Source: Polaromonas sp. YR568
GTDB taxonomy: Bacteria; Pseudomonadota; Gammaproteobacteria; Burkholderiales; Burkholderiaceae
DNA length: 12,380 nt
Assembly: GCA_945871335.1 (NCBI GenBank)
Contig: CAMBWM010000046.1
Coordinates: forward strand, 1-12,380
Reading direction: 5' to 3'
Position numbers and translations under genes: made by a program
Notes under the pieces: generated by a model
What the model was told of the DNA's origin: nothing
The model's database searches: none
Seen by the model: the letters and a program-made list of their open reading frames with translations, nothing else
Part shown: piece after piece, positions 1-6,891 of the stretch
Layout of the letters: every line of letters starts with the position of its first letter
How positions within the stretch are numbered: position 1 is the stretch's first letter

Positions 1-945
1 CTCGCGCTTGCAGTGCTCGCCGGCGGCTCGGCGCGCGCCGAATACCCGGAAAAATCGATCACCATGTTGGTACCCTACGGCGCCGGCGGCGGCACCGATC
101 TGGCTGCGCGCATCCTCGCCACCGAGATGAGCAAGGTGCTCGGTCAGCGCGTGGTGGTGCGCAATGACGCTGGAGGCGGCGGCGCGGTGGCCCTCGGCGC
201 TCTCTACACCGGCCGGCCTGATGGTTACACCATCGCTGTTGGCACGGCATCGAACACCTCGATCATCCCGCATGCGACGCCGGTGGCCTACGATCCCTTC
301 AAGTTCACCTATATTGCTGGCTATTTCGGCTGGCCTTACATCGCGGTGGTCCATCCCTCGATTCCGGCCAAAACCATGCCCGAACTGGTGGCCTGGGCCA
401 AGGCCAATCCCGGCAAGCTGGTAGCCGTGACCACCGGCGGCTTCAACCTGCACGAAGTCGGTATGGGTCTGCTGTCGGAGCGTGCCGGCGGCATCCAATA
501 CCGCACACTGCCCACGAACAGCGCCGCCGAGGGCACCTCGCGCGTGCTGGCCGGTGACGCCAATTTCGCCACCGGTTCACCTGTCACTTACATGCAACAC
601 GTCAAGGCCGGCTCACTGCGCGCGCTAGCCATAGTCTCTGACGTGTCAGATGCCAGCCTGGAGGCCCTTAAGCTGCCTCAAACGCGTGATCTGTATGGTT
701 ATGAACTCGTTAACACCACGGTAGTGATTGCACCACCGGGCATGGACGAAGCGGTGCGCGCCAAACTTGAGGCGGCGGTGAAAAAGACGGTCGAAAATCC
801 GGAGGTCATCAAAGCGCTGGCGGCACTTAACTTCCCGGTACAGTTTTCCAGTGGGCCTGAAGCGCTCAAAACTACACGCCGCATTTCGGCCCTTTATCAG
901 CCCATAGTGGCGAAACTGCTGGCCAGCAAGACTGGCTCCAAATGA
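1..945 (+). CDS. TctC/Bug-family tripartite tricarboxylate transporter substrate-binding protein (5' partial)
   Basis: Periplasmic solute-binding protein of a tripartite tricarboxylate transporter (TTT). It should capture a carboxylate and hand it to the TctAB membrane complex encoded next. The frame is open from base 1, and the first residues (LALAVLAGG, then ARAEYPEK) are the end of a signal peptide, so the true start lies upstream; the GTG at 13 falls inside that signal. The mature N-terminus shows the family hallmark YP.K.IT..VPYGAGGGTD followed by AARILA, with the glycine-rich ligand loop. A second glycine-rich loop (NDAGGGGAVA) and the PDGYT motif follow, also typical of Bug proteins. 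Length matches the family apart from about a dozen missing residues. The stop overlaps the tctB start by 4 bases (ATGA), so the two are probably translationally coupled. Ligand cannot be inferred: Bug proteins bind many different mono-, di- and tricarboxylates. Confidence 0.93.
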   Translation, partial: LALAVLAGGSARAEYPEKSITMLVPYGAGGGTDLAARILATEMSKVLGQRVVVRNDAGGGGAVALGALYTGRPDGYTIAVGTASNTSIIPHATPVAYDPFKFTYIAGYFGWPYIAVVHPSIPAKTMPELVAWAKANPGKLVAVTTGGFNLHEVGMGLLSERAGGIQYRTLPTNSAAEGTSRVLAGDANFATGSPVTYMQHVKAGSLRALAIVSDVSDASLEALKLPQTRDLYGYELVNTTVVIAPPGMDEAVRAKLEAAVKKTVENPEVIKALAALNFPVQFSSGPEALKTTRRISALYQPIVAKLLASKTGSK

Positions 946-1439
946 ACTTGAGTGCCGTGCGCCTGCGCATGGTTTACCGGCTGTTTCTGCTCGTCATCAC
1001 GGCAATTGCCCTTTTTGTCAGCTGGAGTGGCTGGCGCCTTAAATATTACGGCCCGCTCGGACCCGGGCCGGGATTTTTCCCGGTGTGGGTTGGTATCTTG
1101 CTTGCACTCGCCTGTATCTGTGCACTATTCAGCAGTCTGGCAGAAGGGCGTGACGAGGCAGGCATACCGTTTTTTGAAGATGCTGAAGGGGGGAAGTCCG
1201 TGCTGCTGGTGATCTTCGCCCTGCTGGCCTTGTGGCCCGGCTTAAAGTATTTGGGCTTTCGGCTGACCATGCTGGTCTTTGTCTGGGTCGTGCCACGGGT
1301 GTTTGGTGCGCGGCCCTTATGGCAGCGTGCAGCCATTGCGGTGTTGCTCAGTTTTGGCGTTGCTTTTGGCTTTGAACGTGGCCTGGGGGTTCAGTTGCCC
1401 GAGCCGGAACTCGAATTCCTGCAAGCCCTCGGCTTCTGA
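942..1439 (+). CDS. TctB-family small membrane subunit of tripartite tricarboxylate transporter
   Basis: Small integral-membrane subunit of the TTT transporter, 165 residues, the usual size for TctB. Hydrophobic stretches near residues 10-30, 45-65, 85-105 and 125-145 fit the expected four-helix topology. The motif GPGPGFFPVWVG at about residues 35-46 is the conserved TctB signature. A charged loop (EGRDEAGIPFFEDAEGG) separates the second and third helices. TctB is poorly conserved in sequence, so identification rests on this motif, the size and topology, and its place between binding protein and TctA. The ATG overlaps the tctC stop by 4 bases, and tctA begins 8 bases downstream, so all three subunits should be made from one message. 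Confidence 0.9.
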   Translation: MNLSAVRLRMVYRLFLLVITAIALFVSWSGWRLKYYGPLGPGPGFFPVWVGILLALACICALFSSLAEGRDEAGIPFFEDAEGGKSVLLVIFALLALWPGLKYLGFRLTMLVFVWVVPRVFGARPLWQRAAIAVLLSFGVAFGFERGLGVQLPEPELEFLQALGF

Positions 1440-1447
1440 GGGCGACC

Positions 1448-2959
1448 ATGGACATCCTCTCGGCATTCGGCGATGGTTTGTGGCTGGCGATGCAGCCAGC
1501 CAACCTGTTCGCCGCCCTGATCGGCTGCATCATTGGCACCCTGATCGGCGTGTTGCCTGGTGTCGGGCCGGTAGCAGGCGTGGCCATCCTGCTGCCGGTG
1601 ACCTACAGCATGAATCCTGTGAGCGCGCTCATCATGCTCTGCTCGATTTACTACGGCACTATGTACGGCGGCACGATTACCAGCGTGCTCATGAATGTGC
1701 CGGGGGAAACGGCTTCGGTGGTCACGTGCATCGACGGTCACAAAATGGCCCGTCAGGGTCGGGGCGGCGCGGCGCTGGCGATCGCCGCCATCGGCTCGAC
1801 TATTGGCGGCCTGGTTGCCACAGTGGCGGTGATGCTGGTCGCGGCGCCGCTCAGTAAACTCAGCCTGCTTTTTGGTCCGCCTGAATTTTTCGCGCTGGTC
1901 CTGGTCAGTTTTACCCTGCTCGTCGGTCTTGCCGGGGACTCGCTGCTCAAAGGCGCAATTGCCGCCCTGTTCGGGTTGCTACTGACCCTTCCGGGCATGG
2001 ACCCGCTCTCCGGCGTGGGCCGCATGACTTTCGACAGTCCGCAGATGCTCAGTGGTTTTGGTTTCGTGCCAGTGCTCATGGGCCTATTCGGCATTTCCGA
2101 AATTCTGGTTAATGTTGAGAAAGGTCAGCGCGGTTTTGGTACGGTACCTATCAGTACGCTGTGGTTGACGCGCGAAGACTGGCGCGCCTCGGCCATGCCG
2201 ATTGCGCGTGGTTCGGTGCTGGGGTTTCTGATTGGCGTTATCCCAGGCCTCGGCGCAGCAACATCATCGTTTCTATCCTACGCGCTGGAAAAAAAGCTGG
2301 CGCGTGATCCCTCGCGGTTTGGCGAAGGCGCCATTGAAGGTGTGGCCGGCCCTGAGACAGCCAACAATGCCAGCGCCAATGCTGCCCTGCTGCCACTGCT
2401 CTCGCTCGGCATACCCGGCTCGGCCACGGTGGCGGTCATCATGGCGGGCTTTCTAATTCATGGCATCACGCCCGGACCCTTCCTGTTCAAGGATCACCCC
2501 GACATCGTCTGGTCGCTGATTGCCAGCATGGTGACGGCTTCGGTCATCCTCTTGATCCTCAACCTGCCGCTGGTCGGCCTGTGGGTGCGCATCCTGAGGC
2601 TGCCGTATGCCGTGCTGTTCGCAATCATTCTGGTGTTTACCGTCATCGGTACTTACAGCGTTAGCGGCAGCATGTTCGATGTCGCTGTCATGCTGGTGTT
2701 CAGCGTGATTGGTTATGTCATGCGCAAGTTCGGTTTCCCGATGGCGCCGATTGCGCTCACGTTAGTGCTCGGACCGCAACTCGAAACTTCGCTCGGCCAG
2801 TCGCTGGTGTTATCCGAGGGCAGCCTGATGGTGTTTTTCAGAAGTCCAATCTCTACGGTACTGATGCTGGTGGCCATCGGCTTAGTATTGCATCTGGCAT
2901 TGCGACCGGTCACCCGCAAGGGTTTACAGATGTTGCGCGGTCATGACTCGGAGGTTTGA
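1448..2959 (+). CDS. TctA-family large permease subunit of tripartite tricarboxylate transporter
   Basis: Large membrane subunit forming the translocation path of the TTT transporter, 503 residues, the normal length for TctA. The sequence is hydrophobic throughout, with many membrane segments. Family landmarks are GVLPGVGPVAGVAILLP (about residues 34-50), YYGTMYGGTITSVLMNVPGE (about 68-87), a second loop GVIPGLGAATSSF (about 263-275), GPETANNASANAALLPLLSL (301-320), and GIPGSATVAV then GITPGP (321-344). The two related PG.G loops reflect the internal duplication known for this family. A GAGG ribosome site at 1438-1441, overlapping the tctB stop, supports the ATG at 1448. The CoA-ligase gene starts at the base right after this stop, which ties transport to CoA activation of the imported acid. 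Confidence 0.95.
   Translation: MDILSAFGDGLWLAMQPANLFAALIGCIIGTLIGVLPGVGPVAGVAILLPVTYSMNPVSALIMLCSIYYGTMYGGTITSVLMNVPGETASVVTCIDGHKMARQGRGGAALAIAAIGSTIGGLVATVAVMLVAAPLSKLSLLFGPPEFFALVLVSFTLLVGLAGDSLLKGAIAALFGLLLTLPGMDPLSGVGRMTFDSPQMLSGFGFVPVLMGLFGISEILVNVEKGQRGFGTVPISTLWLTREDWRASAMPIARGSVLGFLIGVIPGLGAATSSFLSYALEKKLARDPSRFGEGAIEGVAGPETANNASANAALLPLLSLGIPGSATVAVIMAGFLIHGITPGPFLFKDHPDIVWSLIASMVTASVILLILNLPLVGLWVRILRLPYAVLFAIILVFTVIGTYSVSGSMFDVAVMLVFSVIGYVMRKFGFPMAPIALTLVLGPQLETSLGQSLVLSEGSLMVFFRSPISTVLMLVAIGLVLHLALRPVTRKGLQMLRGHDSEV
2950..2954 (+). promoter_or_regulatory. Ribosome binding site GGAGG deciding a TTG start
   Basis: GGAGG lies inside the last codons of tctA, five bases before TTG at 2960. 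No in-frame ATG lies near the expected N-terminus (L..LLAPRSVAIIGAS), so this site supports the non-ATG start of the CoA-ligase gene. Inferred from spacing and homology of the N-terminus. Confidence 0.7.
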
Positions 2960-5092
2960 TTGATTCAGGACGGTTCTTCATTCGGCGCGCTAACTCCCCT
3001 TCTCGCGCCGCGTTCTGTTGCCATCATCGGCGCATCTGATCGTGAGGGCAATCTGGGCGGCACGGCGACCACTTTCCTGCGTAAGTTTGGTTATACCGGG
3101 TCGATCTGGCCGGTCAACAGTGGCAACAACACGGTCGCTGATCTGCCCTGTTACGCCAGTGTGGCAGATCTGCCTGGTGTACCTGATCTGGCCATTTTTG
3201 CAGTGCCTGCCAAAGCGGTCGCTGTGTTGCTGCGCGAGTGCGCTACTGCCGGCGTGCGCGCAGCGGTAGTCTGGGCCGGCGGCTTTGCCGAACAGGGCCC
3301 GGAGGGCCGCGCTATGCAGGCCGAACTGGAGACCATCTGCCGTGAAACGGGCATCCTGCTGTGCGGGCCGAATTGCATTGGCATCATCAATACCGGCATC
3401 GGCCTGACGGCTTCGTTCAGCTCGATGCTCCACGATCATGCGCGTCTGAGCCGCGGAGTGGTATCGATGATCAGTCAGAGCGGCGGTATCAGCGTGATGG
3501 CCCATTCGCGCGCGCAGTATCTCGGTCTGGGGTTTCGGGTCACGGTCAGCGTCGGTAACGAAGCGTCGCTGAGTGTGGCCGACTTCATCCGTGCTGTAGC
3601 CCAGGACGAGGGCACAAGAGTCATCGCGGTTTATACCGAAGGCCTGTCGAGCGCAGCCGAATTTATCGCTGCCCTGAGCACGGCACGCCATCACGGCAAA
3701 CCGGTGGTCATTCTCAAGGGCGGCGCGAGTGCCGCGAGCAGCCGGGCTGCACTGGCCCACACCGGCAAACTGGCCGGTGAAGACCGCACCTACGAAGCGC
3801 TGTTCCGCGAATTCGGTGTTATCCGTGTTTACTCCACTGAGGAAATGCTTGACGTCTGCTTGCAGCTGGCATCCTTGCGCCCGGGGCAGCTGCCTACGGG
3901 CAACAAAGTGTTGATTTCCTCCTTCGGCGGCGGCAGTGGTGTGATCTGCACTGACCAGTCGGGCCGTGAGGGGTTGGCGGTACTGCCGCTTGATGAACAG
4001 GTGCAGGCGACGGTCAAGCCGCTACTCACGCCGCTCAGTTCAGCCCTGAACCCGATAGATTTCACGCCTGGCATGATGACCAACGCAAAACACCGTGCCA
4101 ACATGCCGGCCGTACTGGCCATGCTCGGCGAGGCGCGCGGCATTGATGCCTGGCTGTTTTTGGCCGCCGGTTTTGATGCGCTTGCACCTGAACTCATCGA
4201 GATGTTTGACACACTGCGCAACAGCGTTGAAATACCGGTGTTGCTGACCTGGCAGTCGATGCCCGAGGGCACGCTTGAGGCACTGGCTGCGCGCGGCATT
4301 TACACCTTCACTGAACATGCGCGTGCAGCTCGCACGCTCGGGCATTTGGTGCGTCATGCCGCTGACCTGCGCCACCGTATCCGCAAGATCGACTTGGCGC
4401 CGGGCAACTTTCCATGGAATGACTTTGTACCTGCCGGAACTGCCAGCGCCGTGGTGTCCGAGGATGTAGTTGCCGGCCTGCTCGAAGCTGCTGGCCTGCC
4501 GGTGGCGCGAGGCCGAATTGCTCGCAACGCGGAGCAGGCGGCGAGTCTGGCCGCCGAGGTGGGTTTTCCGGTTGCCATGAAGGGCATTTCCCCTGCCATC
4601 ACGCACCGCGCTGCAGCAGGTCTAGTGGCACTCAACATTGAGCACGCCGATGCCGTTCTACGCACCGATTCTCTTTTACGGGAGCGCGCCCTGGCCCGCG
4701 GCGTCACACTCGATGGCGTCTGGGTGCAACACATGTTTGCCGGCCAGTATGAACTGCTCGTGACGGCGTTCCGCGACCGCGAATTTGGCGTTATGGTGGG
4801 CGTCGGCATGGGCGGCGGACTGACTGAGATCATCGACGATGTCGTTTTTGCGCGGGCGCCGCTCAACGCCGATGGCGCCGAAGACCTCATCGGCAGGTTG
4901 CGCACCACGCGTCGCCTGCCCGATTTTTTCAGCGCCACACAACTCGCACTCGCCGCCGATTTCATCGCACGATTTTCTGCCCTGGTGGCCAGCGCTCCAT
5001 GGGCCCGTTTCACTTTCGAAATCAACCCGGTCAAGCTGGCCGTTGACAGCCTAGCGGCTGTCGACGGCCTTTTGCTGATCGAATCCGACTAA
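2960..5092 (+). CDS. Fused NDP-forming acyl-CoA synthetase (acetate--CoA ligase/Pat-like family)
   Basis: Likely activates a carboxylic acid to its CoA thioester using ATP, giving ADP and phosphate. The 710-residue chain fuses the alpha and beta parts of ADP-forming acyl-CoA synthetase. Residues about 8-140 are a CoA-binding Rossmann domain (AIIGASDREGNLGG; GPNCIG at 136-141). About 150-460 are succinyl-CoA-ligase-like domains with SQSGG (172-176) and the active-site His 267 in AHTGKLAG. About 495-705 are an ATP-grasp domain (PVAMKGISP; His 549; GVGMGGGLTEIIDD at 614-627; EINP at 687-690). Canonical relatives read HK(S/T)D.GG where this has HRAAAG, so a usual Asp is missing. The start is TTG, directly after the tctA stop, with GGAGG five bases upstream. 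There is no GNAT domain, so it is not a full Pat acetyltransferase. Its substrate is unknown; by context it is the acid imported by the TTT system. Confidence 0.9.
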   Translation: MIQDGSSFGALTPLLAPRSVAIIGASDREGNLGGTATTFLRKFGYTGSIWPVNSGNNTVADLPCYASVADLPGVPDLAIFAVPAKAVAVLLRECATAGVRAAVVWAGGFAEQGPEGRAMQAELETICRETGILLCGPNCIGIINTGIGLTASFSSMLHDHARLSRGVVSMISQSGGISVMAHSRAQYLGLGFRVTVSVGNEASLSVADFIRAVAQDEGTRVIAVYTEGLSSAAEFIAALSTARHHGKPVVILKGGASAASSRAALAHTGKLAGEDRTYEALFREFGVIRVYSTEEMLDVCLQLASLRPGQLPTGNKVLISSFGGGSGVICTDQSGREGLAVLPLDEQVQATVKPLLTPLSSALNPIDFTPGMMTNAKHRANMPAVLAMLGEARGIDAWLFLAAGFDALAPELIEMFDTLRNSVEIPVLLTWQSMPEGTLEALAARGIYTFTEHARAARTLGHLVRHAADLRHRIRKIDLAPGNFPWNDFVPAGTASAVVSEDVVAGLLEAAGLPVARGRIARNAEQAASLAAEVGFPVAMKGISPAITHRAAAGLVALNIEHADAVLRTDSLLRERALARGVTLDGVWVQHMFAGQYELLVTAFRDREFGVMVGVGMGGGLTEIIDDVVFARAPLNADGAEDLIGRLRTTRRLPDFFSATQLALAADFIARFSALVASAPWARFTFEINPVKLAVDSLAAVDGLLLIESD

Positions 5093-5122
5093 CCGCGCCA
5101 GCACTCATCCACAGGAGCCACC

Positions 5123-5956
5123 ATGCCACGATATGAATCGCCTTACGACCCCGCCATCGCCCCCCAAGATCTCGAGTACGTGCTCTATGAAAAAAAAGGC
5201 CATGTCGCTTATGTGACCATCAACCGGCCGGACCGTCTGAACTCTCTGCACAGCTACACGTATGTCGAACTGCGCCGCTGCTGGCTCGACATTCAGCGCG
5301 ATCCGAAACTGTATGTCGGTATCGTCACCGGCACGGGCCGGGCGTTCTGCGCCGGCCGGGACGTTAAGTTTCTGGCCGAGCATCAGGCCAAGGGCATTCG
5401 CACGCCGCATGAAGATCCGAATAATCCGATTTTTCATTGGGGCGGCGGCGGCCAGCCGAGCGATGCCAATCTGGAAAAACCGCTGATTGCCGCCATCAAC
5501 GGGCTGGCCGTTGGTGTTGGCCTGTCACTGGCTTTGCAATGTCAGTTACGGGTCATGTCGGAAACCGCCTGGCTGGGCGACACCCACACCGCAATCGGTC
5601 GGCTGGGCTCGGCCCATAACCTTTACGCCTCGCTCCCGCGTGCCGTGGCGGCCTATCTGACCTTGTGCAACGGGCGCCTGACCGCCCAAGAAGCCATGCA
5701 GTACGGCATCATCAACTTCATTACCAAACCCGAAGACCTGATGGCCAAGGCTGAGGAAATGGCCGAGATGGTGTGCAACAGTTCGCCGCTGGCCGTGCAG
5801 GCTGCGGTACGCCTCTACCGCCTGACCGCAGCCTTCGATCCGGCGCTGGTTTCCTATGCCAAACATCTTGACCAGGAAACAGCCGAGAGTGAAGATGGTG
5901 CAGAGGGCGCACTTGCCTTCCGCGAAAAACGCAAACCGGTCTGGAAACTGCGCTAA
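5123..5956 (+). CDS. Crotonase-fold (enoyl-CoA hydratase/isomerase family) protein lacking both standard catalytic Glu
   Basis: 277-residue soluble member of the crotonase superfamily, which acts on acyl-CoA thioesters. Visible features: the N-terminal strand VAYVTINRPDRLNSL (28-42), the first oxyanion-hole loop GRAFCAGRDVKFL (72-84), and the second loop INGLAVGVGLSLALQCQLRV (125-144). In classical hydratases the two catalytic glutamates sit in GGG.EL and GQPEI. Here the matching positions read GLSL (Ser 135) and GDTHTAIG (His 155), so neither Glu is present. It may therefore be an isomerase, hydrolase, decarboxylase or dehalogenase type. A 20-residue insert rich in G, P, H and N (about 90-113) follows the first oxyanion loop. 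The start ATG has AGGAG at 5113-5117. It is the last gene of the transporter/CoA-ligase operon, 30 bases after the ligase. Family membership is sure; the reaction is not. Confidence 0.9.
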   Translation: MPRYESPYDPAIAPQDLEYVLYEKKGHVAYVTINRPDRLNSLHSYTYVELRRCWLDIQRDPKLYVGIVTGTGRAFCAGRDVKFLAEHQAKGIRTPHEDPNNPIFHWGGGGQPSDANLEKPLIAAINGLAVGVGLSLALQCQLRVMSETAWLGDTHTAIGRLGSAHNLYASLPRAVAAYLTLCNGRLTAQEAMQYGIINFITKPEDLMAKAEEMAEMVCNSSPLAVQAAVRLYRLTAAFDPALVSYAKHLDQETAESEDGAEGALAFREKRKPVWKLR

Positions 5957-5987
5957 GCCACCTGGCCCATCACAACCATCCAAATGA

Positions 5988-6004
5988 AACGGCGATGAGC
6001 CGTT
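5988..6004 (+). other. Small hairpin after the crotonase gene
   Basis: Perfect 6-bp stem AACGGC / GCCGTT with a GATGA loop, 31 bases after the operon's last stop. No T-run follows (next bases are CCATGAATATCC), so it is not a standard intrinsic terminator. It may protect or mark the 3' end of the operon message. Confidence 0.35.
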
Positions 6005-6079
6005 CCATGAATATCCAGTTTCGCCTGCAGAGTTCGCTGGGTATCTAAGCTATAGAAAAATAATATTAATATTGAATAA

Positions 6080-6116
6080 TTTCATAGATTAAAAAACCAG
6101 TTTCATTGATTAAAAA
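6080..6116. repeat. Two near-identical 16-base direct repeats 21 bases apart in AT-rich promoter region
   Basis: TTTCATAGATTAAAAA (6080-6095) and TTTCATTGATTAAAAA (6101-6116) differ at one base. Start-to-start spacing is 21 bases, two turns of B-DNA, so both copies face the same side of the helix. A related TTCAT starts again at 6130 within the perfect 10-base palindrome TTCATATGAA (6130-6139). They lie upstream of the inferred promoter at 6149-6177. Tandem regulator sites or a curved-DNA/UP element are both possible. The repeat is seen; the role is inferred. Confidence 0.5.
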
Positions 6117-6148
6117 TTAAAATCATGTATTCATATGAAATTAAGTTT

Positions 6149-6177
6149 TTGAAACTCGTGCCATGCTTGTTTACAGT
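6149..6177 (+). promoter_or_regulatory. Candidate sigma70-type promoter of the cytochrome c gene
   Basis: TTGAAA (6149-6154, 5 of 6 matches to the -35 consensus), a 17-base spacer, then TACAGT (6172-6177, 4 of 6 to -10). Transcription would begin near 6184, giving a leader of about 35 bases with GGAGAAG before the ATG at 6219. The upstream 100 bases are strongly AT-rich, which would suit an UP element. The whole 5957-6218 gap holds no convincing gene. Confidence 0.5.
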
Positions 6178-6218
6178 GCTTAAATTTGCTACCCTTGCCG
6201 CTATATGGAGAAGTTTTG

Positions 6219-6791
6219 ATGAGCATTAAGGTTTTGGCGGGCATTTCTTTGGTGTTGATGTGGACACTGAGCGGCGGAGTGCATGCGCAAGACGCCCTCA
6301 AAAATTCTCTTCAATCTTGTATGGCTTGCCACGGTGTTGAGGGCGCGTCCAACGACCCCAAGATCCCTATCATCTGGGGCCAAAACGCCAGTTACTTGAA
6401 GAAGCAGATGTCGGACTACCGAGATGGCCATCGTGACAGCCAGATCATGACTTCCATGGCAGAAAAATTCGCCCGCAGTGAAATGGCGGGCGTTGCAGCT
6501 TTTATGGCGGCTAAACCTTGGCCGCGTCTACCGGCCCCTACCGAAATCGTGGCTGCACCACCTTTGATGGTGGCCTGTCAGTCATGCCATGGTGCAGACA
6601 GTAAAGGCGGAGAAACCTCTGATGGCTATGCGCCCCGATTGGCTGGACAATTTGCCCCCTATCTCGAAGAGCAAATGGGTGCTTACGCTTCAGGTGCGCG
6701 CAACAATCACACTGGAATGACGGCTTTAATGAAGGGTTTGCCCGCCAGCGAATTCGCTTCAATTGTTAAATATTTAGCTTCCTTGCGTTGA
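6219..6791 (+). CDS. Periplasmic diheme cytochrome c (c4/c553-like)
   Basis: Exported electron carrier with two c-type hemes. Residues 1-23 form a signal peptide (hydrophobic core VLAGISLVLMW, cleavage near VHA-QD). The mature part has two heme sites, CMACH (34-38) and CQSCH (120-124), in two similar halves. Each half has candidate axial methionines (M77/M80 in QIMTSM; M167 or M171 in GMTALM) and the c4-like pattern YL..QM..Y..G.R. Its 190 residues suit the diheme c4 type; FccA-like cytochromes are the nearest alternative, but no flavoprotein partner is present here. I chose ATG 6219 because GGAGAAG (6207-6213) sits five bases upstream and a signal peptide follows at once; a TTG at 6186 would add residues before the signal and has no ribosome site. 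It probably accepts electrons from the PQQ-type dehydrogenase encoded next. Confidence 0.9.
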   Translation: MSIKVLAGISLVLMWTLSGGVHAQDALKNSLQSCMACHGVEGASNDPKIPIIWGQNASYLKKQMSDYRDGHRDSQIMTSMAEKFARSEMAGVAAFMAAKPWPRLPAPTEIVAAPPLMVACQSCHGADSKGGETSDGYAPRLAGQFAPYLEEQMGAYASGARNNHTGMTALMKGLPASEFASIVKYLASLR

Positions 6792-6820
6792 TTGACAGGT
6801 AATTCTCGATGATGTTGACC

Positions 6821-6855
6821 AAGCCCTGAATCAATAGATCAGGGCTTATTTTTTT
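6821..6855 (+). terminator. Intrinsic terminator between cytochrome and dehydrogenase genes
   Basis: Perfect 9-bp stem AAGCCCTGA (6821-6829) / TCAGGGCTT (6839-6847), 9-base loop, then A and seven T. It should end or reduce transcription after the cytochrome gene, so the dehydrogenase depends on read-through or on a promoter I could not identify in the short remaining gap. Confidence 0.85.
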
Positions 6856-6891
6856 GTAAGTTGTATTTAAAAAAACTGATGGAGATAATTA

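Noticed and set aside
2990..3760. Long antisense open frame (256 codons) opposite the CoA-ligase gene
   Set aside because: Long open frames on the opposite strand are expected in GC-rich coding DNA; the translation has no recognisable domain and the sense gene is strongly conserved.
5995..6048. 17-codon open frame after the crotonase gene
   Set aside because: No ribosome site, overlaps a hairpin, and too short to support without conservation data.
6186..6218. TTG at 6186 as start of the cytochrome gene
   Set aside because: It would put 11 residues before the signal peptide, and it falls only just downstream of the inferred transcription start; ATG 6219 has a good ribosome site.
6792..6820. 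TTGACA at 6792 as the -35 of a promoter for the dehydrogenase
   Set aside because: No acceptable -10 hexamer lies 16-18 bases downstream, and the terminator at 6821-6855 would stop such a transcript.
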